Source: Oscillospiraceae bacterium | GTDB taxonomy: Bacteria; Bacillota; Clostridia; Oscillospirales; Oscillospiraceae | Length of the DNA: 41,986 bases | NCBI GenBank assembly: GCA_031261635.1 | Contig: JAISJH010000038.1 | Span: 1-41,986 of the forward strand | Reading direction: 5' to 3' | Part shown: positions 8,314 to 16,258 of the stretch, piece by piece | Numbering within the stretch: the stretch's first letter is position 1 | Layout of the letters: the number at the start of each line of letters is the position of its first letter | Notes under the pieces: generated by a model | Told to the model about the DNA's origin: nothing | The model's database searches: none | The model's input: the letters and a program-made list of their open reading frames with translations, nothing else | Program-made: the position numbers and the translations under genes

Positions 8314-9189
8314 TTATTTGCTTTGCAACACTTCGTTTATCTTTTCCGCTATTTTTTGGCTTTCCTCGTCGTTTGTTACTATTTCGATGTCTTTAGCGCT
8401 TGTTACGCCCAGACCCAGTTCTACGGCTCTTGCTATTTGTTCCTGCTCGAAGATTGGCGTGTTCATAATTGCGTTGTTTGAGCCGAGGTATTTTAGCGTC
8501 GCAACGCCCACCGCGTCAAGCGCAATGCGGTCGCTTCCTATGAACATCAGGTTTGCGTTGACGCGCTTGCCCTCCATCGGGCCGCCGTCCGTGAAAACCT
8601 CTACCGCGTCGGAGAGTACGAAATCCGGCGTGTAGGCGAGGTTTATCTCGGCAATCATCTTGCGGATATTATCGACGTGCAGCTTCATAAAATCCTTCGG
8701 CGTAATCCCGACCGCGAGCTTCAGCGAATTGGAATACACCCCGCCGAACCCGTGGGTTTTGAGGCAGCAGGTAGCGACAACCGCGTCGGATTCCGTCAAA
8801 ACTTTGGGGATTTCAAAGCTCCCGCCCTGCCAGTGGAGGTCGGAACGCTCGAATTTAACCCAGTCAACAGAGGGCTCCTCCAGGTTCAGAAAGTCCACAT
8901 CATATTTTTCGCACAGTTCGCCGATACCTTTTTGCGCGAAAACCTGCGCGGCTACGGCGGGACCGCTGCGCTCGCCGAGGATAATTTTAGCGGGATTTTT
9001 CGCCCTCACCGCCGCGAGCAGCGCGTCAAGCGTAGCCTTATCGGTCGAGCCGGGCGCGGGGTCGGCGGAGTTGAAATTCGGCTTCACGTAGACTTGTTTC
9101 CCCGAATAATCGGGAACGCCGAAGTAATCAAGGCAGCGGCGCGCGCCCTCCGCGCGGTCAGCGGTCGAAACCAGGTATACTTTTGCCAT
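8314..9189 (-). CDS. DUF362 domain protein
   Basis: A 291-residue protein of the DUF362 family; biochemical role not established to my knowledge. Recognisable family segments: VYVKPNFNSADPAPGSTDK (about 34-52), a KTHGFGGVYSNSLKLAVG segment in the middle, and FIGSDRIALDAVG. Many relatives carry a C-terminal ferredoxin domain; this one has no CXXCXXC motif, so it is the short form. No signal peptide. ATG at 9189 is preceded by GGAGG (+ strand 9199-9203), and the promoter at 9221-9249 serves it. The upstream dut gene runs in the same direction but the promoter lies after dut, so it is probably expressed independently. The C-terminal codons run straight into an A repeat. Confidence 0.85.
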   Translation of the reverse strand: MAKVYLVSTADRAEGARRCLDYFGVPDYSGKQVYVKPNFNSADPAPGSTDKATLDALLAAVRAKNPAKIILGERSGPAVAAQVFAQKGIGELCEKYDVDFLNLEEPSVDWVKFERSDLHWQGGSFEIPKVLTESDAVVATCCLKTHGFGGVYSNSLKLAVGITPKDFMKLHVDNIRKMIAEINLAYTPDFVLSDAVEVFTDGGPMEGKRVNANLMFIGSDRIALDAVGVATLKYLGSNNAIMNTPIFEQEQIARAVELGLGVTSAKDIEIVTNDEESQKIAEKINEVLQSK

Positions 9190-9220
9190 AATTTAATGCC
9201 TCCGTATCGTTTTTTTGTTC

Positions 9221-9249
9221 ATTATATCACAGTTTAACGCACCTTGCAA
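9221..9249 (-). promoter_or_regulatory. Sigma-A promoter of the DUF362 gene
   Basis: Reading the minus strand: TTGCAA (9249-9244), 17 bp, TATAAT (9226-9221). A perfect -10 and a fair -35, about 32 bp upstream of the start codon and just past the dut stop codon. Confidence 0.78.
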
Positions 9250-9258
9250 GCCCCTTTT

Positions 9259-9693
9259 TCACGCCCCTGTCGAGCCGAAGCCCCCCGAGCCGCGCGGCGT
9301 TTCCGGCAGGGTTTCGCAAATAATTATCTCCGGCGTTTCGCATTTTGCGATTACCATTTGCGCTACCCTGTCGCCGGGGTTTATAGTAAAAGGAATTTCC
9401 GAAGTATTTTTCAAATTCACAAGTATTTCGCCGCGATAATCCGAGTCAATCACCCCGACGCAGTTAGCCGGAATTATCCCGCGCGTCCCAAGCCCGCTTC
9501 GCGCGTAAATAAACGCCGCAAAGCTCGGCTCGAGGGCAATTGAGAAGCCGGAGGGTACGGCAAAAGTTTCGCCCGGCGCTATTGTTGTGACTTCCGCAAG
9601 GTCCGCGAAAATATCGTAGCCCGCGCTCCCGGCAGTTTGCCGCGCGGGTGTTTTTGCCGTTGGGGATAGTAGTTTTAATTGTAGCGTTTGCAT
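9259..9693 (-). CDS. dut: dUTP diphosphatase (trimeric dUTPase)
   Basis: Hydrolyses dUTP to dUMP and PPi, keeping uracil out of DNA and feeding thymidylate synthesis. All five motifs of the trimeric family are present in order: AGSAGYDIFA, RSGLG, GVIDSDYRGEI (with the catalytic Asp), PGDRVAQMVI, and the C-terminal RGSGGFGSTG arm. 144 aa is the usual size. The reading frame opens at 9747, but ATG at 9693 is chosen because an AGAAAGG ribosome site precedes it and the protein then begins with the expected beta strand. Motif 2 has RSGLGTRGI, near the usual RSGLAxKxGI. No clear promoter; the region upstream is a repeat island. Confidence 0.96.
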   Translation of the reverse strand: MQTLQLKLLSPTAKTPARQTAGSAGYDIFADLAEVTTIAPGETFAVPSGFSIALEPSFAAFIYARSGLGTRGIIPANCVGVIDSDYRGEILVNLKNTSEIPFTINPGDRVAQMVIAKCETPEIIICETLPETPRGSGGFGSTGA

Positions 9694-9998
9694 TGTGGTT
9701 TGCCTTTCTAATTGTAAAATTTGCGTTGTAAAATCTACCCCGCGCACGGCGCGGGGTAGGGGCTGGGCAAGCCCAGCCCGTCATTGCGAAGCCGCCACCG
9801 CACTTGCGATACGTAGGGAATGTTATGCGGCAAAGCAATCCAGGGTTGACGTAGAACCCTACGATACGTAGGCACGTATGTTTTCCCCCCGGCACTGGTT
9901 TGCCGCGCGCCTAAACGCCCTACGTATCGCAAGTGCGGCGGCGCTCGCAATGACGGGGCAGGCTTCGCCCTGCCCCTTTTGCGGGGGCTTGTAGACGG
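9694..9998. repeat. Mosaic island between dut and the RNA-ligase gene
   Basis: AT-rich leader of dut (to about 9735), GC-rich hairpins CGCGCACGGCGCGG and GGGCTGGGC/GCCCAGCCC, then a B palindrome (9779-9955) with a GCGGTGGCGGC-type left arm and a GTGCCGGGAG-type right inner arm, then GGGGCAGGC/GCCTGCCCC-like hairpin. It is one of the few islands without an A copy. It ends just before the promoter at 9999. Confidence 0.8.
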
Positions 9999-10027
9999 TT
10001 GACAAACTCTATAAATTGTGATATTAT
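9999..10027 (+). promoter_or_regulatory. Sigma-A promoter of the RNA-ligase / rimM operon
   Basis: TTGACA (9999-10004), 17-bp spacer, TATTAT (10022-10027), in AT-rich sequence directly after the repeat island and 33 bp ahead of the start codon. Confidence 0.82.
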
Positions 10028-10060
10028 ATAAATGTAAATCATCAAAAAAAGGGGCGCGGA

Positions 10061-10789
10061 ATGGATAAGGAAAATCACGGCGTTAAAATTATCGCGCGGA
10101 ATTACGCGGAGATAAAGCATTTGCGCGGCTCGAAAATGATTGACGACCGCGACTCGCTAATCGGCGAAATGCAGGAGGACTGGCTCATTGGCAGGCGGCG
10201 TATGCCCTCGACCGACCTCGTGATTGTCACGGAAAAGGTTGACGGGGCAAATGTCGGGGTGCTGCGGCTCGGGGATAAACTGCACGCGGTTTCGCGAAAG
10301 GGTTACGACGTGCTTACAAGCCCCTATGAATGGCTACAGGAATTTGATTATTTTGTCGGAAATAACCGCGAGCGTTTTATGAATTTATTAAACGAGGGCG
10401 AGCGGATTTGCGGCGAGTGGCTTGTAAAAACGCATACTCTGCGGTATAAATTAAAAAGCGAGCCTTTTTTGGTTTTTGATATAATATCGGGTTCGGAACG
10501 CGCTTCGTATTTTGAAATAGTCAAGCGCGCGCGGGAGCAGGGTTTCACGACAGCGGGGCTTATTCACGCGGGGGAAGCAATCCCGCCGGAAATTGCCCTG
10601 AAGCTAATGGGCAAGGGCTATCACGGCGTAATCGGCGACGAGCCGGAGGGCGTGGTTTACCGCTATGAAACCTCCGGAAAATTCCAGTTTTCCGCGAAAT
10701 TCGTAAGCAATCCGCTTGTCGGGAACGAGGAACTTTTTAAGGCGAATATGAACAGCAATTTGCGAAATAATTATAAAAAAGCAAAATAG
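10061..10789 (+). CDS. RNA-ligase-like nucleotidyltransferase
   Basis: Member of the ATP-dependent RNA ligase (Rnl2-like) group; such enzymes adenylate a lysine and then seal RNA ends. Motif I is EKVDGANVGV with candidate nucleotidyl lysine K59. Also visible are GEWLVKTHTLRY (motif III-like), FLVFDI (IIIa-like), EGVVYRYE (IV) and FSAKFV (V, with the Lys). 242 aa is compact: essentially the catalytic core without an obvious C-terminal domain. ATG at 10061 follows a GGGG-type site in AAAAAAAGGGGCG. rimM starts 11 bp downstream, so the two form an operon under the promoter at 9999. No polynucleotide kinase or 2',3'-phosphatase is next to it. Substrate (RNA repair, tRNA) is unknown. Confidence 0.82.
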   Translation: MDKENHGVKIIARNYAEIKHLRGSKMIDDRDSLIGEMQEDWLIGRRRMPSTDLVIVTEKVDGANVGVLRLGDKLHAVSRKGYDVLTSPYEWLQEFDYFVGNNRERFMNLLNEGERICGEWLVKTHTLRYKLKSEPFLVFDIISGSERASYFEIVKRAREQGFTTAGLIHAGEAIPPEIALKLMGKGYHGVIGDEPEGVVYRYETSGKFQFSAKFVSNPLVGNEELFKANMNSNLRNNYKKAK

Positions 10790-10800
10790 AGGGGATTAAA

Positions 10801-11283
10801 ATGGAACAGTATCTTGAATGCGGCGAAATAGTCAATACCCACGGTCTGAACGGCGAATTAAAAGTAGTACCCTGGTGCGACAGCCCGGAGTTTTTAGCGG
10901 AATTAAAGCGCATATTTATTTTGGGGAGCGAATACAAAATAGAACGCGCGGCGGTGAGCGGGCACAATGTCCTGCTAAAACTCGCGGGGGTGTCCGGCGT
11001 TCAGCAGGCTATGGCGCTAAAGGGGAAAATTCTGCTTCTCGACCGCGCGGACGTAACGCTCGGCGACGGCGAATATTTTTTCCGCGACGCGATTGGCCTT
11101 GCCGTTTTCGACGAGAGCGGCGCGAAGCTCGGCACGCTGACGGATATACTTGAGCGCCCCGCGAACGAGGTTTTTGTTATCAGCGGCGAGCGTGAAATAC
11201 TCGTCCCGAATGTGGAGGAATTTGTTAAGATTGTTGATATTGAGGCAAAGCGGATTGTGGTGAAACTTATTGAGGGTATGTGA
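10801..11283 (+). CDS. rimM: Ribosome maturation factor RimM
   Basis: Assists late maturation of the 30S subunit head by binding ribosomal protein S19. N-terminal RimM fold with CGEIVNTHGLNGELKVVPW (7-25), C-terminal PRC barrel from about residue 90, including ILERPANEVFVI and EILVPNVEEFVKIVD. 160 aa is typical. ATG at 10801 with GAGGGG just upstream. rimM usually sits with rpsP and trmD; here it follows an RNA-ligase-like gene and the trmD side is replaced by a convergent gene after 13 bp. The small gap to the convergent U32 gene contains no intrinsic terminator. Confidence 0.95.
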   Translation: MEQYLECGEIVNTHGLNGELKVVPWCDSPEFLAELKRIFILGSEYKIERAAVSGHNVLLKLAGVSGVQQAMALKGKILLLDRADVTLGDGEYFFRDAIGLAVFDESGAKLGTLTDILERPANEVFVISGEREILVPNVEEFVKIVDIEAKRIVVKLIEGM

Positions 11284-11296
11284 ATTTTTTCATAAT

Positions 11297-12508
11297 TTAC
11301 GCGCTTCTCAGCATATCGCCGGGCTTTGCCCGGCATTTGACTTTGAATAACATAGCCGGGTGCGGTGCCGCCTCAATTGGCTCGTTGTTGCTATCAAGTA
11401 GAATGTCGGCTGTAAACGCTTCGCTCACTTTGCCGGGCGACAATATTTCGACTACCGTATTTTTAACTATTTTATTTTTTTGTTCAAAAACGGAAAAGCC
11501 GCTGTTTTCCTCGTAGTCCACGCAAATTCCAAAATAAGTCTTTCCCTTGATATAGCCGGGATTTTCGCAAATATTAGCCTTTTCCGAGGGCGGAGCGAAA
11601 AAATAGCCGGTATCGTATTCGCGGTGGCTTACGGACTCAACCTCCGTTCGCAAGGACGCGTCCGGGACGTAGCCCGCGGGGTCTGCAAAGTAGGCGTCAA
11701 GCGCGAGCCTGTAGGCGTTTGTAACCGCCGCTACGTAGAAGGCGGGCTTCATTCTGCCCTCGATTTTCAGCGAGTTCAGTCCGCTTCCCGCGAGGTCACA
11801 TATATTGTCAATCATACACAAATCGCGGGAGGAAAAGAGCGTTGTGCCGCGCTCGTCCTCTTCTACGCTAATCGGGGAATTTTGGTGTTTATTTTCCGTT
11901 ACGTGATATTCCCAGCGGCAGGGCTGCGTGCAGTTCCCGCTGTTAGCGTCGCGCCCGGTCAGATAATTCGACAGCAGACAGCGCCCCGAATACGCCACGC
12001 ACATCGCTCCGTGGACAAAGGCCTCGAGTTCAAGCGCGGGCGATATATTTTCGCGGATTTCTTTTATAGTTTTAATAGATAATTCACGCGCCAGAATAAT
12101 CCGCGACGCTCCGAGCTTTTCCCAGGCCTTGCAGGTCAAATGGTTTTGCGTATTAGCCTGCGTGGAAATATGAATTTTCACGTCGGGCAAAATTTCACGC
12201 GCGAGCATTACAACGCCGAGGTCGGAGCATATCAGAGCGTCCGGCAACGCACCTAAAGCGCGTATTTCCCTCAAATATTCATTCAAGCCCGCGATTTCAA
12301 ATTCTTTTGCGAATACGTTTACAGTCAGATAAACTTTTTTCCCGCTCGAACGCGCGAAGCCGCAAGCCTCCTCAATTTCCGCGAGCGAAAAATTATCTGC
12401 GGCAGCCCTCATTCCAAAAGTTTTCCCCGCCAGATACACAGCGTCCGCGCCATATAAAAACGCGGTTTTGAGCTTTTGCATATTTCCGGCGGGTGATAAC
12501 AGTTCCAT
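11297..12508 (-). CDS. U32 peptidase-family protein (tRNA hydroxylation type)
   Basis: The U32 family includes TrhP/YegQ-type proteins that hydroxylate U34 of tRNA using prephenate, and RlhA for rRNA; some are called collagenases. The signature EAFVHGAMCVAYSGRCLLSNYL is complete and is followed by NSGNCTQPCRWEY, giving the four cysteines expected for an iron-sulphur site. N-terminus MELLSPAGNMQKLKTAFLYGADAVYLAG is typical. 403 aa matches the TrhP-sized group; which member it is cannot be decided here. ATG at 12508 preceded by AGGAG. It converges on rimM with a 13-bp gap. Directly upstream is a repeat island whose A copy lies about 12 bp from the ribosome site, with no visible promoter. Confidence 0.92.
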   Translation of the reverse strand: MELLSPAGNMQKLKTAFLYGADAVYLAGKTFGMRAAADNFSLAEIEEACGFARSSGKKVYLTVNVFAKEFEIAGLNEYLREIRALGALPDALICSDLGVVMLAREILPDVKIHISTQANTQNHLTCKAWEKLGASRIILARELSIKTIKEIRENISPALELEAFVHGAMCVAYSGRCLLSNYLTGRDANSGNCTQPCRWEYHVTENKHQNSPISVEEDERGTTLFSSRDLCMIDNICDLAGSGLNSLKIEGRMKPAFYVAAVTNAYRLALDAYFADPAGYVPDASLRTEVESVSHREYDTGYFFAPPSEKANICENPGYIKGKTYFGICVDYEENSGFSVFEQKNKIVKNTVVEILSPGKVSEAFTADILLDSNNEPIEAAPHPAMLFKVKCRAKPGDMLRSA

Positions 12509-13196
12509 TGTACGCTCCTTTTTTTAGCAGTTAACAGTTATCAAATATCAAACGTTGTAACAGTTAACAGTTTTCAAATATCAAATATCAGAGACGAAAG
12601 GTTTGGACGGGGGTTACGGGGTGCGGGGTACGCGGGACGCGGGACACGGGACACGGGACACGGGTTTTGAACGTGTATACAAAAGGTAGCCATTCAAAAG
12701 TCCGTCATTGCGAAGCACCGGTAAGCTTACGATACGTAGGACGTTACAGGTGCGAAGCAATCCAGTGCCGGGAGGACAACATACGGTATGTATCGCAGAG
12801 TTCTACGTCAACCCTGGATTGCTTCGCCGCGTTTCATAGGTACGTATCGCAAGTGCGGTGGCGGCTTCGCAAAGACGGGCAGGGCGCTGCCCTGCCCTGT
12901 CCCGGCGCGGTGCGCCGGGACGGTGGACGGGGGTACGTCCGCGCACGGCGCGGGCTTGGACGGGGGTACTGGGCTTGGATTGCTTCGCGCGGCTCGCAAT
13001 GACGGGGGCGGGCGCTTCGCTGATACGAGGGCAGGGCAATGCCCTGCCCCCGCGCACGGCGCGGGGAGGGCGGGTTTGAAACCCGCCCCTACGTTTATAT
13101 TGTGCGTCCCCCGCAACCCCCGTCCAACCCCCGTAATTATCAATTATCAATTGCCATAGCCCTCGTCTCTGATATTTGATATTTGATAACTGTTAA
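12509..13196. repeat. Long mosaic island with minisatellite and direct repeat (688 bp)
   Basis: From left: truncated A (12527-12550), full A (12558-12596), E motif, 7-bp GGGACAC minisatellite (12634-12664), left copy of a 125-bp direct repeat (12661-12785) that includes the left part of a B palindrome (12703-12877), hairpins GGGCAGGGC and CCGGCGC, a short B' (12966-13004), another GGGCAGGGC hairpin, a C palindrome (13068-13088), a G repeat (13134-13153), and an inverted A (13164-13199) that overlaps the stop codon of the MoaF-like gene. Open frames of about 110-120 codons here exist on both strands and are repeat translations. Confidence 0.85.
12661..12785 (+). repeat. Direct repeat DR, left copy
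   Basis: 125 bp that recur at 14302-14426 with three differences by my alignment (A/G, A/T, G/A). It begins CGGGTTTTG, carries a 40-bp segment found nowhere else in the window (GTAGCCATTCAAAAG) and continues into the left arm of a B palindrome. Confidence 0.85.
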
Positions 13197-14156
13197 CTAT
13201 ACCACGTAAGGGTTGGGGTCTGTAAAAAAATGTTCGTCTACGTCTCCCGGTTTGCCGTATGCGCCAATCATTACGAAGATTTCGCCGTCCTTAGCCGGTT
13301 CCTGGGGAGCCGCTTCGCCGCCCGGCGCGCCGAAGGGGTTGCTGAACGTACTTGTGCCGAAGCCGCGACCTACGTCGTACATACGTTTATAGTTGTCGAG
13401 GAAGCAGAGCGTGTCGCTGCGGAAGCCTACCTTGTCGCCCACATAGCGTTCCATATTCTGCTCGGTCAGGCTCACGAGGTACATACCCTCTTTAATCTTG
13501 ATATAAAACGCGGGTTCGTCGGAACCGGGGAGGTCTTTCAGCAGAGCGTTCAGCTGGTCGTTCTGAGCCGCGCCCGCGTCCGATTTAACCTGGTCGCGCG
13601 GGTAGGTTATACGGTACCAGTTAGTGCTGTAGTACACGTGAACGGTAGCAAGCTCCGAGCCGTACTGCCACTGGACGCAGGTGCCGATAACGTCGTCTGA
13701 AAAGCCGTGACGCTTCGCGCCGATTTCTTTGCCCTCCTCGCGGATAGCTCCGAAGGAAAAATGGCTCTCGATAAGATACTTCCAGTAAGGGTTTTCGCCC
13801 TTAGTACAGCGCAGGAAGGTCACAAGCCCCTGCTCGAGGTCGATAATCCACGTGTGGTTCTCGTTAGACGGTTCGTCGGCGGGAACTCCCGGTTCCTTGA
13901 CGCACCAGGTCACGAGATAGGTGTAGTCGTCGCCTTTCAGACACTTGTACTCATCGACTTTAGCCTTGCCGGAGGATTTGATAGACCATTCGACCTTAGA
14001 ATTATCCAGGAAGTGGAGTACAGCGTCGCCCGTGTCCTCGCCGTAGTCGACTTTCAGGTCGAAGCGTTTACCCGCAAGCTCAAAGCAAAGCGGCGGGCAA
14101 TACTGCCCGATGGACATTTCAGCGGCCTTAGCGCCAAAGGTTTTGGTAAGGTTCAT
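13197..14156 (-). CDS. MoaF-like protein
   Basis: 319-residue protein resembling MoaF, a lipocalin-like family named after a molybdenum-cofactor-associated gene of Klebsiella; biochemical role unclear. The N-terminal module (about 15-125) has LCFELAGKRFDLKVDYG and LHFLDNSKVEWS, like the MoaF beta-barrel; a second barrel-like module has GTCVQWQYGSELATVHVYYSTNWYRI. Residues about 265-300 are a low-complexity Gly/Pro/Ala segment. No signal peptide. ATG at 14156 is preceded by GGAGGG; the in-frame ATG at 14171 overlaps that ribosome site and is rejected. It has its own strong promoter (14188-14216). No molybdopterin genes are nearby. The gene sits exactly between the two copies of a 125-bp direct repeat. 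Its TAG stop lies in the edge of an A repeat. Confidence 0.72.
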   Translation of the reverse strand: MNLTKTFGAKAAEMSIGQYCPPLCFELAGKRFDLKVDYGEDTGDAVLHFLDNSKVEWSIKSSGKAKVDEYKCLKGDDYTYLVTWCVKEPGVPADEPSNENHTWIIDLEQGLVTFLRCTKGENPYWKYLIESHFSFGAIREEGKEIGAKRHGFSDDVIGTCVQWQYGSELATVHVYYSTNWYRITYPRDQVKSDAGAAQNDQLNALLKDLPGSDEPAFYIKIKEGMYLVSLTEQNMERYVGDKVGFRSDTLCFLDNYKRMYDVGRGFGTSTFSNPFGAPGGEAAPQEPAKDGEIFVMIGAYGKPGDVDEHFFTDPNPYVV

Positions 14157-14187
14157 TCGGTATCCCTCCATTGTGTTTTTTGGTTAT

Positions 14188-14216
14188 ATTGTACAACAAT
14201 TCCGGCGAAATGTCAA
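14188..14216 (-). promoter_or_regulatory. Sigma-A promoter of the MoaF-like gene
   Basis: On the minus strand TTGACA (14216-14211), 17 bp, TACAAT (14193-14188), about 32 bp upstream of the start codon. Confidence 0.85.
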
Positions 14217-14844
14217 GCGTTTGTCAGATAATAGTTATCAAATATTAAATATTAAATACGGGGGAGTTGGACGCGGGTTGCGGGACGCAGGACGCAGAAC
14301 GCGGGTTTTGGACGTGTATTCAAAAGGTAGCCATTCAAAAGTCCGTCATTGCGAAGCACCGGTAAGCTTACGATACGTAGAACGTTACAGGTGCGAAGCA
14401 ATCCAGTGCCGGGAGGACAACATACGTATCGGAGGCTTGCGGCACTGGATTGCTTCGCGCCTAGACCGCGTTGTCTGTTAAGTTTGCCGGCGCTCGCAAA
14501 GACGGCGCACCGCGCCGGGACGTTGGACGCAGGTTTGGACGGGGGACTTGGACGGGGGTACTGGGCTTGGATTGCTTCGCGCGGCTCGCAATGACGGTGC
14601 GCCGGGACGTAGGACGTAAGACGTAGGGGGGACGCACTCCGTAACCCTGCGCACCCCGCAACCCTCGTCCAAGCCTTCCAAAGCCCCCCTCTTTAGAGGG
14701 GGGTGCCTCCGCAGAGGCGGGGGGTGTCCCCGCAAATTCCCCTCTTGGGAGGGGTGCCGCCGTAGGCGGCGGGGTGGTTCCCCCGCAGGGCGCAACCCCC
14801 GTCCTAGCCCCCGTCTCTGATATCTGATATTTGATAACTGTTAT
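14217..14844. repeat. Long mosaic island upstream of the MoaF-like gene
   Basis: Variant A with ATTAAATACGG end (14227-14261), GGACGCAG-type spacer, right copy of the direct repeat (14302-14426), B palindrome (14344-14504), E motifs, short B' (14558-14596), GACGTAGGACGTAAGACG spacer, two D stem-loops (14682-14730 and 14737-14785), E complement and an inverted A (14812-14847) that reaches into the last codon and stop of the aldo/keto reductase gene. No gene is supported inside. Confidence 0.85.
14302..14426 (+). repeat. Direct repeat DR, right copy
   Basis: Second copy of the 125-bp repeat at 12661-12785, same orientation. The 1516 bp between the copies hold the MoaF-like gene with its promoter. 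Confidence 0.85.
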
Positions 14845-15870
14845 TTAGATAACCGTTTTCCCCGCTATAATCGCCTCGTAGTCGGCCAAATTACGCTTCA
14901 GCAACGCGGGCGTGTCCAGGTCGTAGGGGCAGTGTTTTTTACATTCGCCGCAGTCTACGCAGTTGTTTATTTGTTTCATCATATTTTGCCCGAAGTCGGT
15001 CAGAAGCGTTGCCGAGGGGCTTCTGCGGATTAGCTGGGACATTCTCGCCGCCGTGGATATTTGGATTTGCGCGGGGCAGGTCGGCATACAGTAGCCGCAG
15101 CCTCTGCAAAAGTTCCCGGCGAGTTCCGCGCGGTCGCGGTCTATTTCGCTTTGCAGCGCTTCCGTCAACGCGGGAGGGTTTTTAGCGTGCGCTATAAACT
15201 CGTCAAGCTCGCTTTCACGCTGTATCCCCCAAATCGGCAGAACGTTGTCAAATTTATCGAGGTAGGCGTATGCCGCCGCCGAGTTCGTTATAAGCCCGCC
15301 GGACAACGCTTTCATCGCGATAAAGCCTACGTTATGCGCTTTGCAAAGCTCGACAAGCGCAAGGTCGCGCTCGCCGGAAAGATAGCTAAACGGGAACTGC
15401 AAGGTGTCATAAAGCCCGGATTTCACGGCCTCCTCGGCGATATCCGCGCGGTGGTTCGTAAGCGAGATGTGGCGAATTTTCCCTTGCGCCTTGGCCTCGA
15501 GCATTGCGTCGTACAAGCCGCCCGCATCGCCGGGGCGCGGAACTACGCCCGGATTGTGGAACTGGTAGATGTCGATATAATCCGTCCGAAGCGTTTTGAG
15601 GCTGTTGTGAAGCTGTTTCCAAAAGCCGTCAGCGTCCGCCGACATAGTTTTTGTGGCGATGACGAAACTGTCACGCCGAATATCGCCGAACGCCGCCCCG
15701 AGTTTCAACTCGCTGTCGCTGTACGCGGCGGCGGTATCAAAGTAGGTGAAGCCGTTGTCATAGGCTTTGCGAAGCAGATACACGGCGGCTTCAAGGCTGA
15801 TACGCTGTACAGGCAAGGCGCCGAAGGCGTTCTTTTGAGTGGTAATCCCGGTTTTCCCAAGTGTAAGCAT
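14845..15870 (-). CDS. Aldo/keto reductase with C-terminal 2[4Fe-4S] ferredoxin domain
   Basis: NAD(P)H-dependent oxidoreductase fold with an added electron-transfer domain. The aldo/keto barrel (1-260) keeps the catalytic set: Asp45 and Tyr50 in FDTAAAYSDSE, Lys74 in IATKTM and His105 in IYQFHN. Residues 268-325 hold two CXXCXXCXXXCP clusters: CRGCGYCMPTCP and CVDCGECKKHCP. This architecture is common in anaerobic Clostridia; substrate unknown. 341 aa. ATG at 15870 is chosen because GAGGG lies upstream; the longer frame to 15906 overlaps the promoter. Cytosolic. It is transcribed alone from the promoter at 15905-15933. The stop codon TAA abuts an A repeat. Divergent from thrS. Confidence 0.92.
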   Translation of the reverse strand: MLTLGKTGITTQKNAFGALPVQRISLEAAVYLLRKAYDNGFTYFDTAAAYSDSELKLGAAFGDIRRDSFVIATKTMSADADGFWKQLHNSLKTLRTDYIDIYQFHNPGVVPRPGDAGGLYDAMLEAKAQGKIRHISLTNHRADIAEEAVKSGLYDTLQFPFSYLSGERDLALVELCKAHNVGFIAMKALSGGLITNSAAAYAYLDKFDNVLPIWGIQRESELDEFIAHAKNPPALTEALQSEIDRDRAELAGNFCRGCGYCMPTCPAQIQISTAARMSQLIRRSPSATLLTDFGQNMMKQINNCVDCGECKKHCPYDLDTPALLKRNLADYEAIIAGKTVI

Positions 15871-15904
15871 AATGTAAACCCTCGTTTCGGTAGTTTTTTT
15901 ATAC

Positions 15905-15933
15905 ATTATAACACCGTGAACCGATTAAGTCAA
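15905..15933 (-). promoter_or_regulatory. Sigma-A promoter of the aldo/keto reductase gene
   Basis: On the minus strand TTGACT (15933-15928), 17 bp, TATAAT (15910-15905), about 35 bp before the ATG. Confidence 0.83.
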
Positions 15934-16200
15934 CAGCAACGTGCAATCGGTAAGGGCGCGGGACGGGGGAGGGCGGGTTTGAAACCCGCCCCTACGTAGC
16001 CCCGTCCAAGCCCGCGTCGTAGCCCCGTCCAAGCCCTCCAAAGCCCCCCTCTTTAGAGGACGCACTGCCTCCGCAGAGGCGGGGGGTGCCGCAACCCCTG
16101 TCCAAACTCTCGTCTCTGATATCTGATATTTGCTAACTGTTAACTGAACCCACGTCTCTGATATTTGATATTTGATAACTGTTATTTGAATTTACTATCC
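15934..16200. repeat. Mosaic island between the reductase gene and thrS
   Basis: C palindrome (15971-15991), GTCCAAGCC-type E motifs, a D stem-loop with a small internal change (16036-16090), E complement, and an inverted A dimer with 42-bp period (16111-16146 and 16153-16189). It ends 11 bp before the thrS promoter. Nothing resembling a T-box leader is present. Confidence 0.83.
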
Positions 16201-16229
16201 TTGACAATTCGCGGTCAATGTGTTATAGT
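16201..16229 (+). promoter_or_regulatory. Sigma-A promoter of thrS
   Basis: TTGACA (16201-16206), 17 bp, TATAGT (16224-16229). The transcript leader would be only about 25 bases, too short for a T-box riboswitch. Confidence 0.85.
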
Positions 16230-16258
16230 ATAGGGGATTGATTAGGAGGATTAGACAA

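Noticed and set aside
13707-14231. 174-codon + strand frame opposite the MoaF-like gene
   Set aside because: The minus frame has a good promoter, GGAGGG site and family resemblance; the + frame has none.
16190-16258. T-box leader upstream of thrS
   Set aside because: Promoter to start codon leaves only about 25-30 leader bases; no T-box stem or terminator is possible.
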